In this document: in pieces, positions 1-6,045 of the stretch
Position numbering within the stretch: the first letter of the stretch is position 1
How the letters are laid out: each line of letters begins with the position of its first letter
Source of the DNA: an uncultured Beijerinckiaceae bacterium
GTDB lineage: Bacteria; Pseudomonadota; Alphaproteobacteria; Rhizobiales; Beijerinckiaceae
Length of the DNA stretch: 8,486 nucleotides
NCBI GenBank assembly: GCA_937863205.1
Contig: CALMGA010000279.1
Span: 1-8,486, forward strand
Direction: 5' to 3'
The notes under the pieces: model-generated
Database searches by the model: none
What the model saw: only the letters and a program-made list of their open reading frames with translations
Told to the model about the DNA's origin: nothing
Program-made: the position numbers and the translations under genes

Positions 1-690
1 CTATAGCCGCGAGCGAGTTGCGGCGCCCGCAGCCGCTGGGTCGGTGACAGCTGATGACACGTCGGTCTTGGGGCAAGGTGCCCGAGGTGACGCTCGGCTC
101 CTGGCTCAAAATGGTTGCGGCGACGAGGCCGACAAGAAAGAACCTCGCTCGGCCTGGTATCGCCAGGACGGCGTCTGCCCTCGCGGGCTCTTGGGGCTCA
201 ACGGCCGAGGTCACGAGCGACAAAGGCAAGTCGCAGCGGCGGCTGATGGCGTTTCTCGACCGCTCCGCCGTTGAAGCAGCCATGTCCCTTCGCTGCGCAA
301 CGACCAGCGACGCTCGTTGCGCTCACCGGCGCGACCGAGTTGTGGCAACGGCGCATGTCAGGTCGAAGGAAGGGACGAAGCGGTCAGCGCCGGGCGCGAA
401 CTGCTGGCGAAGAAAGCGGCTCGGGCCGGTCACGGATGTCTTCGCAGTGATCCACTCGGCCCCTGGATTGGCGTTCGCAGGTGGAGTGAGGCTGCTTCTT
501 GATCGATCCCAGCCCAGCTTAGTCCTTTTGCGGATATTCTCCTGACGGCTGCAAGGGCAATCTCACCGCGCAGAAAAGATCATGAAGGCAAGGTGGCGAT
601 CTGAAGGACTTTCCGCAATCTTTGCGCCGCTCGTCGCCGCTGCGCCAACATAACGAGCCGCCCGTTTGAAGCCCGTTGCTTGGTGCGCCG
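1..690. other. Gene-poor stretch, no recognisable gene
   Basis: Several frames stay open here on both strands, for example 54-545 on the plus strand and a minus-strand frame running from about 282 off the left edge. None gives a protein I recognise: the translations are rich in Arg, Ala and Ser, have no family motif, and lack a good ribosome binding site. Long chance frames are expected at this GC content. The only structured element I see is the inverted repeat at 295-322. The stretch may be decayed coding DNA or the flank of a lost mobile element, but the sequence does not show which. Confidence 0.5.
295..322. repeat. Perfect 9-bp inverted repeat (hairpin)
   Basis: GCGCAACGA at 295-303 is the exact reverse complement of TCGTTGCGC at 314-322, with a 10-nt loop between them. 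There is no T-run on either side, so it is not a typical intrinsic terminator. It could be a protein-binding site, part of a degraded repeat, or chance in GC-rich DNA. Confidence 0.4.
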
Positions 691-960
691 ATGACCGATG
701 ATGAGATGAAGGGCGAGCCGCTGACGGTCGACGCGGTCGAAGCCGCGAACCTGTACCCGTATGACGGCCGGGTTCCGCATGTACCCTTCGGATTCGGCAA
801 CGACAAGTGGCAGCGGTTCAAGGCCGCGATGCAGCCGGGCGATCGCCTTTATGCGTTCAGCAGCGCTCCCGAGTCATGGGCGGCGTTGGCGGGACGGGCG
901 GGATATGTGCTCGTTCGTGAGGGCAAGCCCGTCGCGCAGTTTGTGACCCTCATGAATTAG
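691..960 (+). CDS. Small conserved-hypothetical protein, 89 aa
   Basis: This short acidic-to-neutral protein opens with MTDDEMKGEPLTVD and ends in GKPVAQFVTLMN. The C-terminal half (GDRLYAFSSAPESWAALAGRAGYVLVREGKP) resembles, from memory, a family of roughly 90-residue uncharacterised proteins in alphaproteobacteria with a conserved FSSPPESW-like core followed by GRAG and VR.GKP. No signal peptide, membrane segment or cysteine is visible, so it is probably cytoplasmic. The ATG at 691 is chosen; an in-frame TTG at 676 would add five residues (MLGAP), and neither has a clear Shine-Dalgarno sequence. Its stop codon abuts the repeat at 961. The composition looks properly coding, unlike the DNA to its left, so I think it is a real gene. 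Its function is unknown. Confidence 0.6.
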   Translation: MTDDEMKGEPLTVDAVEAANLYPYDGRVPHVPFGFGNDKWQRFKAAMQPGDRLYAFSSAPESWAALAGRAGYVLVREGKPVAQFVTLMN

Positions 961-1041
961 CTGCCTGGAGCATCGAACCCTGGACCGGATCCGGTCCGAG
1001 GCTCTGGAGCATCGGACCGAAAAGTGCGCAGCGGTTTTCGG
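961..1041. repeat. Truncated Rhizobiales-type palindromic intergenic repeat
   Basis: The segment at 1005-1041 carries TGGAGCATCGGACCGAAAAG, then a short loop, then TTTTCGG. CCGAAAA (1017-1023) pairs with TTTTCGG (1035-1041). I recognise this as the left arm and central hairpin of a repeat commonly found downstream of genes in Rhizobiales. In full copies an outer right arm complementary to GCATCGGAC follows; here it is absent and coding-like DNA begins instead. A second, diverged left arm (TGGAGCATCGAACC) lies at 966-979, followed by a perfect 16-bp palindrome. The repeat lies immediately after the 691-960 gene, where it may have served as a transcript end. Confidence 0.6.
982..997. repeat. 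Perfect 16-bp palindrome
   Basis: GGACCGGATCCGGTCC is its own reverse complement with no loop. It sits between the two near-identical left arms of the palindromic repeat (966-979 and 1005-1018). It could be a nested part of that repeat or a dimeric protein-binding site. No T-run follows, so an ordinary terminator is unlikely. Confidence 0.55.
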
Positions 1042-1259
1042 ATTCGCCGGCGGCGAACGACAAGCGCGTCGGGCAGTTCGCCGCCGGCGGGCTCGTCGGC
1101 ACCAACTTCGGCCCATTCGTGTTGCAAGCGATGGTGGCAGGCGACGTCACCGTGCACAACTATGCCGGCAAGGAGACGCGCGGCTGGACCCGGCTGATCG
1201 TGCCGCTCTATACCGCTCCCGCGTCGGCACCAGCGGTGCCGTTCCGCAACAGGTTCTGA
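1041..1259 (+). pseudogene. C-terminal relic of a MetA-type (phenol degradation family) outer-membrane protein
   Basis: Read in the frame starting at 1041, about 72 residues are open to a TGA at 1257-1259. They include KRVGQFAAGGLVGTNFGPF, VLQAMVAGDV and NYAGKETRGWTRLIVPLY, and end in NRF. The pattern GxxVGxxFGP..LQ....DV..xNYxGxETRGWxRxIVPL matches, from memory, the C-terminal strands of proteins in the 'putative MetA-pathway of phenol degradation' family (PF13557), which are predicted outer-membrane beta-barrels of roughly 300 residues. A final Phe also fits a beta-barrel C-terminus. The rest of the protein is absent: upstream the frame enters the palindromic repeat at about 1041 with no start codon. 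I infer a rearrangement that left only the gene's end. The family call is moderate because only a short segment is visible. Confidence 0.5.
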
Positions 1260-1390
1260 AACGCAGCAAGGGATGGCCGAATGTCCCGGCCGACGCGACC
1301 ACCATCCACAAGTCGCAAGGCTTGGCGTCCATGCCAATCATCCCCGCTTCGAAGGCGTCGCGGCGTAGGGCCTCAACGCCGACCATCCGG
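1260..1390. other. Short stretch between two gene relics, nothing identified
   Basis: No gene is identified. On the minus strand a frame reads VEALRRDAFEAGMIGMDAKP followed by CDLWMVV, which looks protein-like and could be another small gene relic. I cannot assign it to a family and it has no believable start or end. Confidence 0.3.
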
Positions 1391-1803
1391 TCAGCACCGC
1401 AGCCACCATCGACAGAAGGTGGCCGGCGAGGGCGACGCCTCGCCGACGGCCACCGCGATCCGGCAGGCAAGACGTCCGCCGAAACCGCTCACCAGTCCGA
1501 AGGCGCAGGTCGCCAGGCTCCACAGCAGGACGCCCGCGGCGATGACCGTCAGGCGACGCGTGCGGTCGACAAGGTTCCCGAGCGGCAGACCGCTCACGAC
1601 GAAGAACATCGAGAAGGCGAAACCCTGGATCAGAGCCACCGCAGTGTCCGACAGCGGGAAATCCCGCTTGATCGGCTCGATCACGAGATTGAGCGCGTAG
1701 CGGTCGCAAAGGACATGGTCATGGCCAGCGTCAGAGCCAGAACCATCGCGACCGCCGATCCCGGCATGGCGCCGCCTTCGCATGGGGTATCGGCAGCGCG
1801 CAT
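1391..1803 (-). pseudogene. Frameshifted, truncated MFS transporter (N-terminal part)
   Basis: The minus strand encodes the first part of a major facilitator superfamily permease. From an ATG at 1803 it reads MRAADTPCEGGAMPGSAVAM and a first helix (VLALTLAMTMSF). The frame then breaks near 1706-1707 and continues in another frame as DRYALNLVIEPIKRDFPLSD, helix 2 (TAVALIQGFAFSMFFVVSG), MFS motif A (GNLVDRTRR), helix 3 and the start of helix 4 (CRIAVAVGEASPSPATF). Two bases remain between the Phe codon and the Asp codon, so one base has been lost or two gained; intact relatives read F-[VA]-D-R-Y here. After ATF (about 1415) the homology stops and a TGA follows at 1391-1393. Intact MFS proteins have about 12 helices and 400 or more residues, so this is non-functional. 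The substrate is unknown. Confidence 0.75.
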
Positions 1804-2113
1804 GGCCCATCATCCTCCGCCCGGTGTTCGCGCCGAACCGACGGCTTCGACCGGGATCATCGCTCATCTCAAAGCATTGGGCCTGGGCGAAAACCGCCGC
1901 GCGCGTTCCGGTCCGACGTTTAAGCCTCCGGGGGCTCGGCTGACGGCAGGACCTGCTGCACGCCATCAGGACCTGCTGCACGCCATGTCGCCGCACGACC
2001 CGCCCGGAAGCGCATCGGACTGTTCGGGCCGATCTCCCTCGCGTTGATCCTGGATTTCTCGCCGGCAGACGAGTTGCTCGCGCGTCTTCCCCAATGCGGC
2101 TTCGTCGGTCATA
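1804..2113. other. Non-coding stretch upstream of the porin
   Basis: This stretch would hold the promoters of the dead MFS gene (leftward) and the porin (rightward). Apart from the 20-bp tandem duplication at 1947-1986 I see no gene or clear operator. No convincing -35/-10 pair can be named. A frame starting at 2044 runs into the porin in another register and is not credible as a gene. Confidence 0.45.
1947..1986. repeat. 20-bp perfect tandem duplication
   Basis: CAGGACCTGCTGCACGCCAT occurs twice, head to tail and without a mismatch. The perfect identity and absence of spacer suggest a recent slippage duplication. It lies in non-coding DNA between the MFS relic and the porin, so it disrupts no gene that I can see. 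Confidence 0.9.
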
Positions 2114-3742
2114 ATGGCGACCGCTATGCTCGCATATGCTCCAAAGCCCGCAAGTGTCGGCGCGGGATCATCCCTGAGGGCCCGCGCGCAACGATACGCG
2201 TCCTGCTACGTGATTGCGGTCGCCGCGCCCTCGTTTGCCGGACCTTGGCTCGGGCTGCCCTCGCCCACGATGGCCGAAGAGGGCGCATCTCCGGTTCAAC
2301 CGAAACGGCAGGTCAAGGCCAACACGACGAAGGCCAAGACGAAGAAAGATCTGTCGCGGCGCGCAACGGCGCGCGCCGATGCGCAAGCGCCCGAGGCGAC
2401 CGCCGCCGCGCCGGACCTCCAGCGCCTGGACAAGGCCTACGCGATCAGGATGTGGGATTTCCGCTCCCCGTCCCAAGCCGATACCCTGCTCGGCGACGCC
2501 GGCGGCCTGCGCACCACGCTCGACCGCTACGGGCTCGGCATCATCCAATACAACATCACGCAGTTCACGGACAACACGCTGGCGACGCCGCCGAAGGTGC
2601 CCGAGGCCTATGCGCCGAGCCCCAACAGGGGAGCGGTCGCCGCCGGCAACCAGGTTTACAACGGCGAGCGCCCGACGCTGGCCAACATCAGCCTGCTTTA
2701 CGCCATCGCCGACACGTCCCGCCTCGGCGTTCCCGACGGGCAGGTCGTCGTCGGCGCATCGAAGCTGAACTCGACGTGGCAGCCGTTCCTGCCCAATCAG
2801 TTCTCGCTGCAGCAGTTCACCTACTATCAGACGCTGCTCGGCGGCAAGCTCGAGCTTGAGGCCGGCCTGCTGTCGAACACCTCGAACTTCGTCGGCACCA
2901 ACATCGGCGGCACCTTCGCGACGACGTTCGGGCCGGCGGCGGCGGTCCACGTGCTGCTGGGCATGTCCTTCGTCCAATCGCCCGCCGTGGTCCTGAAGTA
3001 CCACCTTGGCGAGCACCTCTACTCGCAAGCCAGCGTGCAGCGCAGCGATCCCGTGCACGGACCGACCGGCAATCCGATCTTCGACGGCGCCAAGCAGAAC
3101 CCGGCCGGCGTGCGCTTCAGCGCGCCCGGCGACGGCGTCTTCCTCGTCAACGAGGTCGGCTACCGGCGCGAGGCGGCGCCGGGCGTCCCGGAAACGTGGA
3201 TCCGTGCCGCCGGCATGTACAACGACGCGCGCTTCACCGACTTCAGCCGCCTCGCGAGCGACCCCGACGCGACGCTCAAAGGCAACGCGGGCACCTATGT
3301 GCTCGCCGATCGGCAGATCCTGCAGTTGGCGCCCGGCTCGGCGCCGAGCGCCTATCGCGGCCTCTACGTCGGCGCGACGTTCGAGTACGCGCCGCAGCGC
3401 ACGACGCCGATCTCGCAGTACGAAGAAGCCCGAATCTACGCGATCGGCCCCTTCGACGCGCGGCCGACCGACCTCGTGTCGTTGGTCTACGATCACCAGG
3501 TGTTCAGCCGCTACATCCCCGACACCCTCAACCCCGCCTCAGCGGTCGCGGCGCGGTTCGGCATCGCCGTGCCGACGGCGGTTCACGCTTCCAACGCCTG
3601 CACGCTCTCCTACCTCGCCCATCTCGCACCGGGCGCCTACGTTTCGGCTGGCATCGGCTACACCGACCATCCCAGCACCGTGACCTTCCCGGGCGAGGGC
3701 CATGCGCTTAACGCGCTCGTCGGCCTCCTCACCGTGTTTTGA
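2114..3742 (+). CDS. OprB-family carbohydrate porin
   Basis: This 542-residue protein is probably an outer-membrane beta-barrel porin of the OprB type (PF04966), which passes sugars and other small solutes into the periplasm. The OprB entry motif appears at residues 125-133 as LLGDAGGLR, where the usual form is LLGDWGGLR. Barrel-like strands follow (YGLGIIQYNITQFTD, FTYYQTLLGGKLELEAGLLS, FVQSPAVVLKYHLGEHLYSQ, GLYVGATFEYAPQR, AYVSAGIGYTDHP), and the protein ends in LNALVGLLTVF with the terminal Phe typical of BAM substrates. The N-terminus is odd: a poor signal peptide around residues 27-53, possibly cleaved after PTMA, then a Lys/Arg/Ala-rich linker at about 63-95. ATG 2114 has no clear Shine-Dalgarno; ATG 2126 is an alternative. 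Its end overlaps the convergent AraC gene by 14 nt. The porin assignment is firm, the substrate unknown. Confidence 0.82.
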   Translation: MATAMLAYAPKPASVGAGSSLRARAQRYASCYVIAVAAPSFAGPWLGLPSPTMAEEGASPVQPKRQVKANTTKAKTKKDLSRRATARADAQAPEATAAAPDLQRLDKAYAIRMWDFRSPSQADTLLGDAGGLRTTLDRYGLGIIQYNITQFTDNTLATPPKVPEAYAPSPNRGAVAAGNQVYNGERPTLANISLLYAIADTSRLGVPDGQVVVGASKLNSTWQPFLPNQFSLQQFTYYQTLLGGKLELEAGLLSNTSNFVGTNIGGTFATTFGPAAAVHVLLGMSFVQSPAVVLKYHLGEHLYSQASVQRSDPVHGPTGNPIFDGAKQNPAGVRFSAPGDGVFLVNEVGYRREAAPGVPETWIRAAGMYNDARFTDFSRLASDPDATLKGNAGTYVLADRQILQLAPGSAPSAYRGLYVGATFEYAPQRTTPISQYEEARIYAIGPFDARPTDLVSLVYDHQVFSRYIPDTLNPASAVAARFGIAVPTAVHASNACTLSYLAHLAPGAYVSAGIGYTDHPSTVTFPGEGHALNALVGLLTVF

Positions 3743-4736
3743 AAAGCGGGATTGGTTTGTTGTCCCGATCTCCGGCGTAGCCGAGGGCGGCTTGCGCCCG
3801 CACATCGATGGGTGACGTGCCGAAGCGTCGCCGAAAGGCTCGGGTAAAGGTCGTGTATTCGAGGAATCCGCAGCAGCGGGCGATCTCCTCCAGCGTGCGG
3901 TGACGTTCTTCGGATGCCGCAAGCCGGAGGCGGGCGCGTTCGAGCCTGGTATCCCTGATCGCCGAGGCGACACCGCCGCGCGCGACGAAGGCATCGTAGA
4001 GGCGGGAGCGCGAAACGCCGATCGCCCGCGCCAGCGTGGCGACGTCGAGCTTCGGGTCGCCGAAGAACATCTCGATGTGCCGCAACGCCAAGGTCAGCAG
4101 GGAGTCGCGCGCGAGAGGGGCGCCGATGTCGCCCGACGCGCTCAACGACGTGTTGACCAGTCCCGACAGCAGGTGAAGCACGCCGTCCATGCCGACGTCG
4201 GCCTGCCGCGCATCGAGGCTCGGCAGCGACGCCGCGTAGCCCTGGAAGTAGGACGTGAACAAATCCACGAGGCCGTCCCCGCCCCGCAACTGCAGACCGG
4301 ACAGGATTTCGATGCGCCCGACACGCCTGGCGAACGTGTCGCGCGGCACGTAGAGCCTCAGTTCGCGATAAGGTTCGACCGAGGCGGCCGTGTAGGGCCG
4401 TCCGAGATCGTAAAGGATGAGGTCGCCCGGCCGCAGGAGGTCCTCGGGCCGGCTCACCTGGTTGATGACGCCGCTTCCCGCCAGCGCGACGACGAGGCAG
4501 GCATGGTCGATGCCGTCGCGCGTGATCTTGCTCTGCGGGCGATGCATCGACATGGGGTGGCTGGTGGTCTCGATCAGCGTTCCATGCGCCGTCTCGGACA
4601 CCGTGCGGTGAGCCTCGAAGGCTGCGGGATCGCCGGCGGCCTTGGCATCCACTGGCGCTAGCGTCGTATCCTTCCAGTAATCCCAACGCTCGCGCGATGC
4701 GACGCCCTGGGTCGTCTGCACGAAGCGCTTGACCAA
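3729..4736 (-). CDS. AraC-family transcriptional regulator
   Basis: This 335-residue cytoplasmic DNA-binding regulator has an N-terminal sensing region resembling AraC_binding_2 (PF14525) at about residues 50-190, which includes RPEDLLRPGDLILYDLGRPY and ELRLYVPRDTF. The C-terminal double helix-turn-helix spans about 228-315. The first helix-turn-helix starts at L230 (LDVATLARAIGVSRSRLYDAF); the second starts near R280 and carries the signature IARCCGF...FTRAFRRRFGTSP. Early tryptophans in RERWDYW (15-21) are common in the FeaR/NimR-like subgroup. The start is TTG at 4736: the frame is open back to a TGA at 4851-4853, but I found no ATG, GTG or earlier TTG in between, and GGGAT lies about 10 nt upstream. 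Its target could be the adjacent porin or the upstream DUF4149/flavoprotein pair; neither can be shown. It is transcribed from its own 120-nt upstream gap or read through from that pair. Confidence 0.93.
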   Translation of the reverse strand: MVKRFVQTTQGVASRERWDYWKDTTLAPVDAKAAGDPAAFEAHRTVSETAHGTLIETTSHPMSMHRPQSKITRDGIDHACLVVALAGSGVINQVSRPEDLLRPGDLILYDLGRPYTAASVEPYRELRLYVPRDTFARRVGRIEILSGLQLRGGDGLVDLFTSYFQGYAASLPSLDARQADVGMDGVLHLLSGLVNTSLSASGDIGAPLARDSLLTLALRHIEMFFGDPKLDVATLARAIGVSRSRLYDAFVARGGVASAIRDTRLERARLRLAASEERHRTLEEIARCCGFLEYTTFTRAFRRRFGTSPIDVRAQAALGYAGDRDNKPIPLFKTR

Positions 4737-4856
4737 ACTACTGGTATCCCAATTGCCCCGATCATGCCGGATACAACGGAAAGGCAGGCTCGACCAGTTG
4801 CTTGCGGTCGAATGCAGTGCATGGCCCGCAAAGGGCGCGCTTCTGCCACGTCACGA
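4737..4856 (-). promoter_or_regulatory. Gap upstream of the AraC gene
   Basis: This 120-nt gap separates the end of the flavoprotein gene from the start of the regulator on the same strand. It is large enough for a separate promoter, but I see no clear -35/-10 boxes, no terminator hairpin with a T-run, and no obvious operator palindrome. A weak Shine-Dalgarno-like GGGAT precedes the TTG start. Confidence 0.25.
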
Positions 4857-5441
4857 CTACGGCACCAGCCACGTCGCTTCGAGTTCGCCGTACGCGCGCC
4901 AAGTGAAGGCGGCCCGCCGGTGTCCTTCACAGCTCAGCCAAAGCCATTCGAGTCGATCGAAGACGACTTGCAACACCGCGAAGTTCGCGGCGCCCGCTTC
5001 GGCGTCGTCGGGAGCGGCGAGCGGGGCCGGGATGGGCGTTCCGGGTGCCGGGTTGATCGCGTAGGCAAGTCGGCTCATGGCCGGACTTTGCATCCAGGCG
5101 CTGCGGGTCACGGCATCGTCGAGATGAATGGCGGCGACGGCGTCGAGCCGGACCTGCAGCGACGCCGACCGATCGTAAACCTGCAGCGAAACGAACGGCC
5201 GCGCTTCGATCTCGCGCAGCTTGGTCGAACGACGGTCAGTGTGGATCGTCAAGCGGCGCGTGGCTGGGTCGAAGCCTCGCAGCACGACCGTCCGCAGGTG
5301 GGGACGTCCTTGCGCATCCACGCTGGCCAGCGTGGGGTTGTGAAAGCTGCTGCGGCGGTCGGAAACGCCTCGGCCGAGCAGTCGCCAAGCCTCGGCCAGC
5401 ACCTCGTCAAGCGAATCGGCGTGGGACGGACGGCTGCGCAT
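4857..5441 (-). CDS. Pyridoxamine 5'-phosphate oxidase-like FMN-binding protein (Alr4036 type)
   Basis: This 194-residue protein has the split-barrel flavin fold of the PNPOx-like family, Alr4036 type (PF12766). Visible signatures are the first barrel strands with PTLASVDAQGRPHLRTVVLR (R50-T-V-V-L-R55), the FMN phosphate-binding segment HTDRRSTK at 67-74 (commonly YTDxRSxK), and the C-terminal LEWLWLSCEGHRRAAF (164-179) ending in WLVP (191-194). Members bind FMN or a related flavin and probably reduce or oxidise small molecules in the cytoplasm. True PdxH enzymes share the fold, but a role in vitamin B6 synthesis should not be assumed here. The ATG at 5441 overlaps the stop of the preceding DUF4149 gene in TGATG, with no Shine-Dalgarno of its own, so translation is probably coupled. 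The length is normal for the family. Confidence 0.9.
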   Translation of the reverse strand: MRSRPSHADSLDEVLAEAWRLLGRGVSDRRSSFHNPTLASVDAQGRPHLRTVVLRGFDPATRRLTIHTDRRSTKLREIEARPFVSLQVYDRSASLQVRLDAVAAIHLDDAVTRSAWMQSPAMSRLAYAINPAPGTPIPAPLAAPDDAEAGAANFAVLQVVFDRLEWLWLSCEGHRRAAFTWRAYGELEATWLVP

Positions 5442-5863
5442 CAGAGGTTGAGATGGACGAACACGCTCGCGGCTGCGGCAAGCTGCAGCACGTTCACGAT
5501 GACCGACAAGCGGTGTGCCCGGTCGAACGCCTGTTTCGCTCCGTCCTTGCCGGCCTGCGCGCGGTCGCTGCGACGGTTGATGGCAGGCATCAGGCCCAGC
5601 ATCAGCCAGAGCATGACGAGCGCGACGACTGCCATGATCGCGGCATCACCCGGGCGCTCGATCGACAGGGCGGCCGCGCAAAGGCCGGAGGTCACCAGGA
5701 GATAAAGGTAGTAGCGCGGAAAGAGCGCGCGGATGAACGGCCCCGCGTATTCCATCGGCAGGCGCGTGAACACCTTGGGGGCGACAACCCCGGCGAAGAA
5801 CACCATCCCGCCCAGCAGAAGGGCAAGGGCGAGCAGGGCGGCGACATGCAGGGCGATGGTCAT
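5441..5863 (-). CDS. DUF4149 four-helix membrane protein
   Basis: This 140-residue inner-membrane protein has four predicted helices at about 4-26, 51-67, 73-93 and 118-136. After helix 1 comes the run GGMVFFAGVVAPKVFTRLP, then GPFIRALFPRYYLYL. A small residue pattern, GMVFF..VVAP.VF..LP and a later FPRYY, is what I associate with DUF4149 (PF13664). The loop between helices 3 and 4 is charged (NRRSDRAQAGKDGAKQAFDR). The function is unknown. I chose the ATG at 5863 because the peptide starts directly with a hydrophobic helix; an extension up to 6028 is possible in frame but is basic, low-complexity and unlike a protein. No strong Shine-Dalgarno is visible. It is the first gene of a two-gene unit with the flavoprotein, overlapping it by one base, and is divergent from the GH3 gene. 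Confidence 0.85.
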   Translation of the reverse strand: MTIALHVAALLALALLLGGMVFFAGVVAPKVFTRLPMEYAGPFIRALFPRYYLYLLVTSGLCAAALSIERPGDAAIMAVVALVMLWLMLGLMPAINRRSDRAQAGKDGAKQAFDRAHRLSVIVNVLQLAAAASVFVHLNL

Positions 5864-6045
5864 GGTGCGGAGATCGGCTGCGTCGCGCGCCGAGCAAGAG
5901 GTCGCAAGCGAAACGCATCGCCGCAGACTCTGGCCGAAGACCCTGGATCGCAGTTGAGCAGTCCTGCGCAAAGGCCGGCGGACCGAGCCGCCGCTGCAGC
6001 GGAGCAGGCAAGCGCCTATCTGATCCACCGCGAGGAGTGCCTGCC
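5864..6045. promoter_or_regulatory. Divergent intergenic region, DUF4149 pair versus GH3 gene
   Basis: About 180 nt separate the divergent starts of the DUF4149 gene (leftward) and the glycoside hydrolase gene (rightward), so both promoters should lie here. I see no consensus -35/-10 pair and no clear operator palindrome such as a LacI-type site. The only signal I can support is the GAGGAG ribosome binding site at 6032-6037, with 8 nt to the GTG at 6046. Confidence 0.35.
6032..6037 (+). promoter_or_regulatory. Ribosome binding site deciding the GH3 start
   Basis: GAGGAG lies 8 nt before the GTG at 6046 and overlaps the other in-frame GTG at 6037, so the downstream GTG is the more likely start. 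Confidence 0.65.

Noticed and set aside
54..545. 163-residue open frame on the plus strand
   Set aside because: No recognisable domain, no Shine-Dalgarno, and overlapping open frames in other registers; it looks like chance openness at high GC.
1017..1041. Intrinsic terminator at the CCGAAAA/TTTTCGG hairpin
   Set aside because: There is no T-run after the stem and the stem is A/T-rich in its inner part; the repeat-family explanation fits better, although it may still affect transcript ends.
2168..3496. Long minus-strand open frame (442 residues) opposite the porin
   Set aside because: It is antisense to a convincing beta-barrel gene, is very rich in Arg, Val and Ala, and matches no family; this is a codon-bias shadow.
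2114..4736. Porin plus AraC regulator as a classic divergent regulator-target pair
   Set aside because: The genes converge rather than diverge, so they share no promoter region; control of the porin by this regulator cannot be inferred from position alone.
4857..5441. Assignment as PdxH (vitamin B6 synthesis)
   Set aside because: The C-terminal HRRAAF...WLVP pattern fits the Alr4036-type branch rather than PdxH, whose C-terminus ends in a different conserved Arg-rich RL.P motif.
5864..6028. N-terminal extension of the DUF4149 protein by 55 residues
   Set aside because: The added residues are basic and low in complexity, while the ATG at 5863 opens directly into the first membrane helix as the family does.
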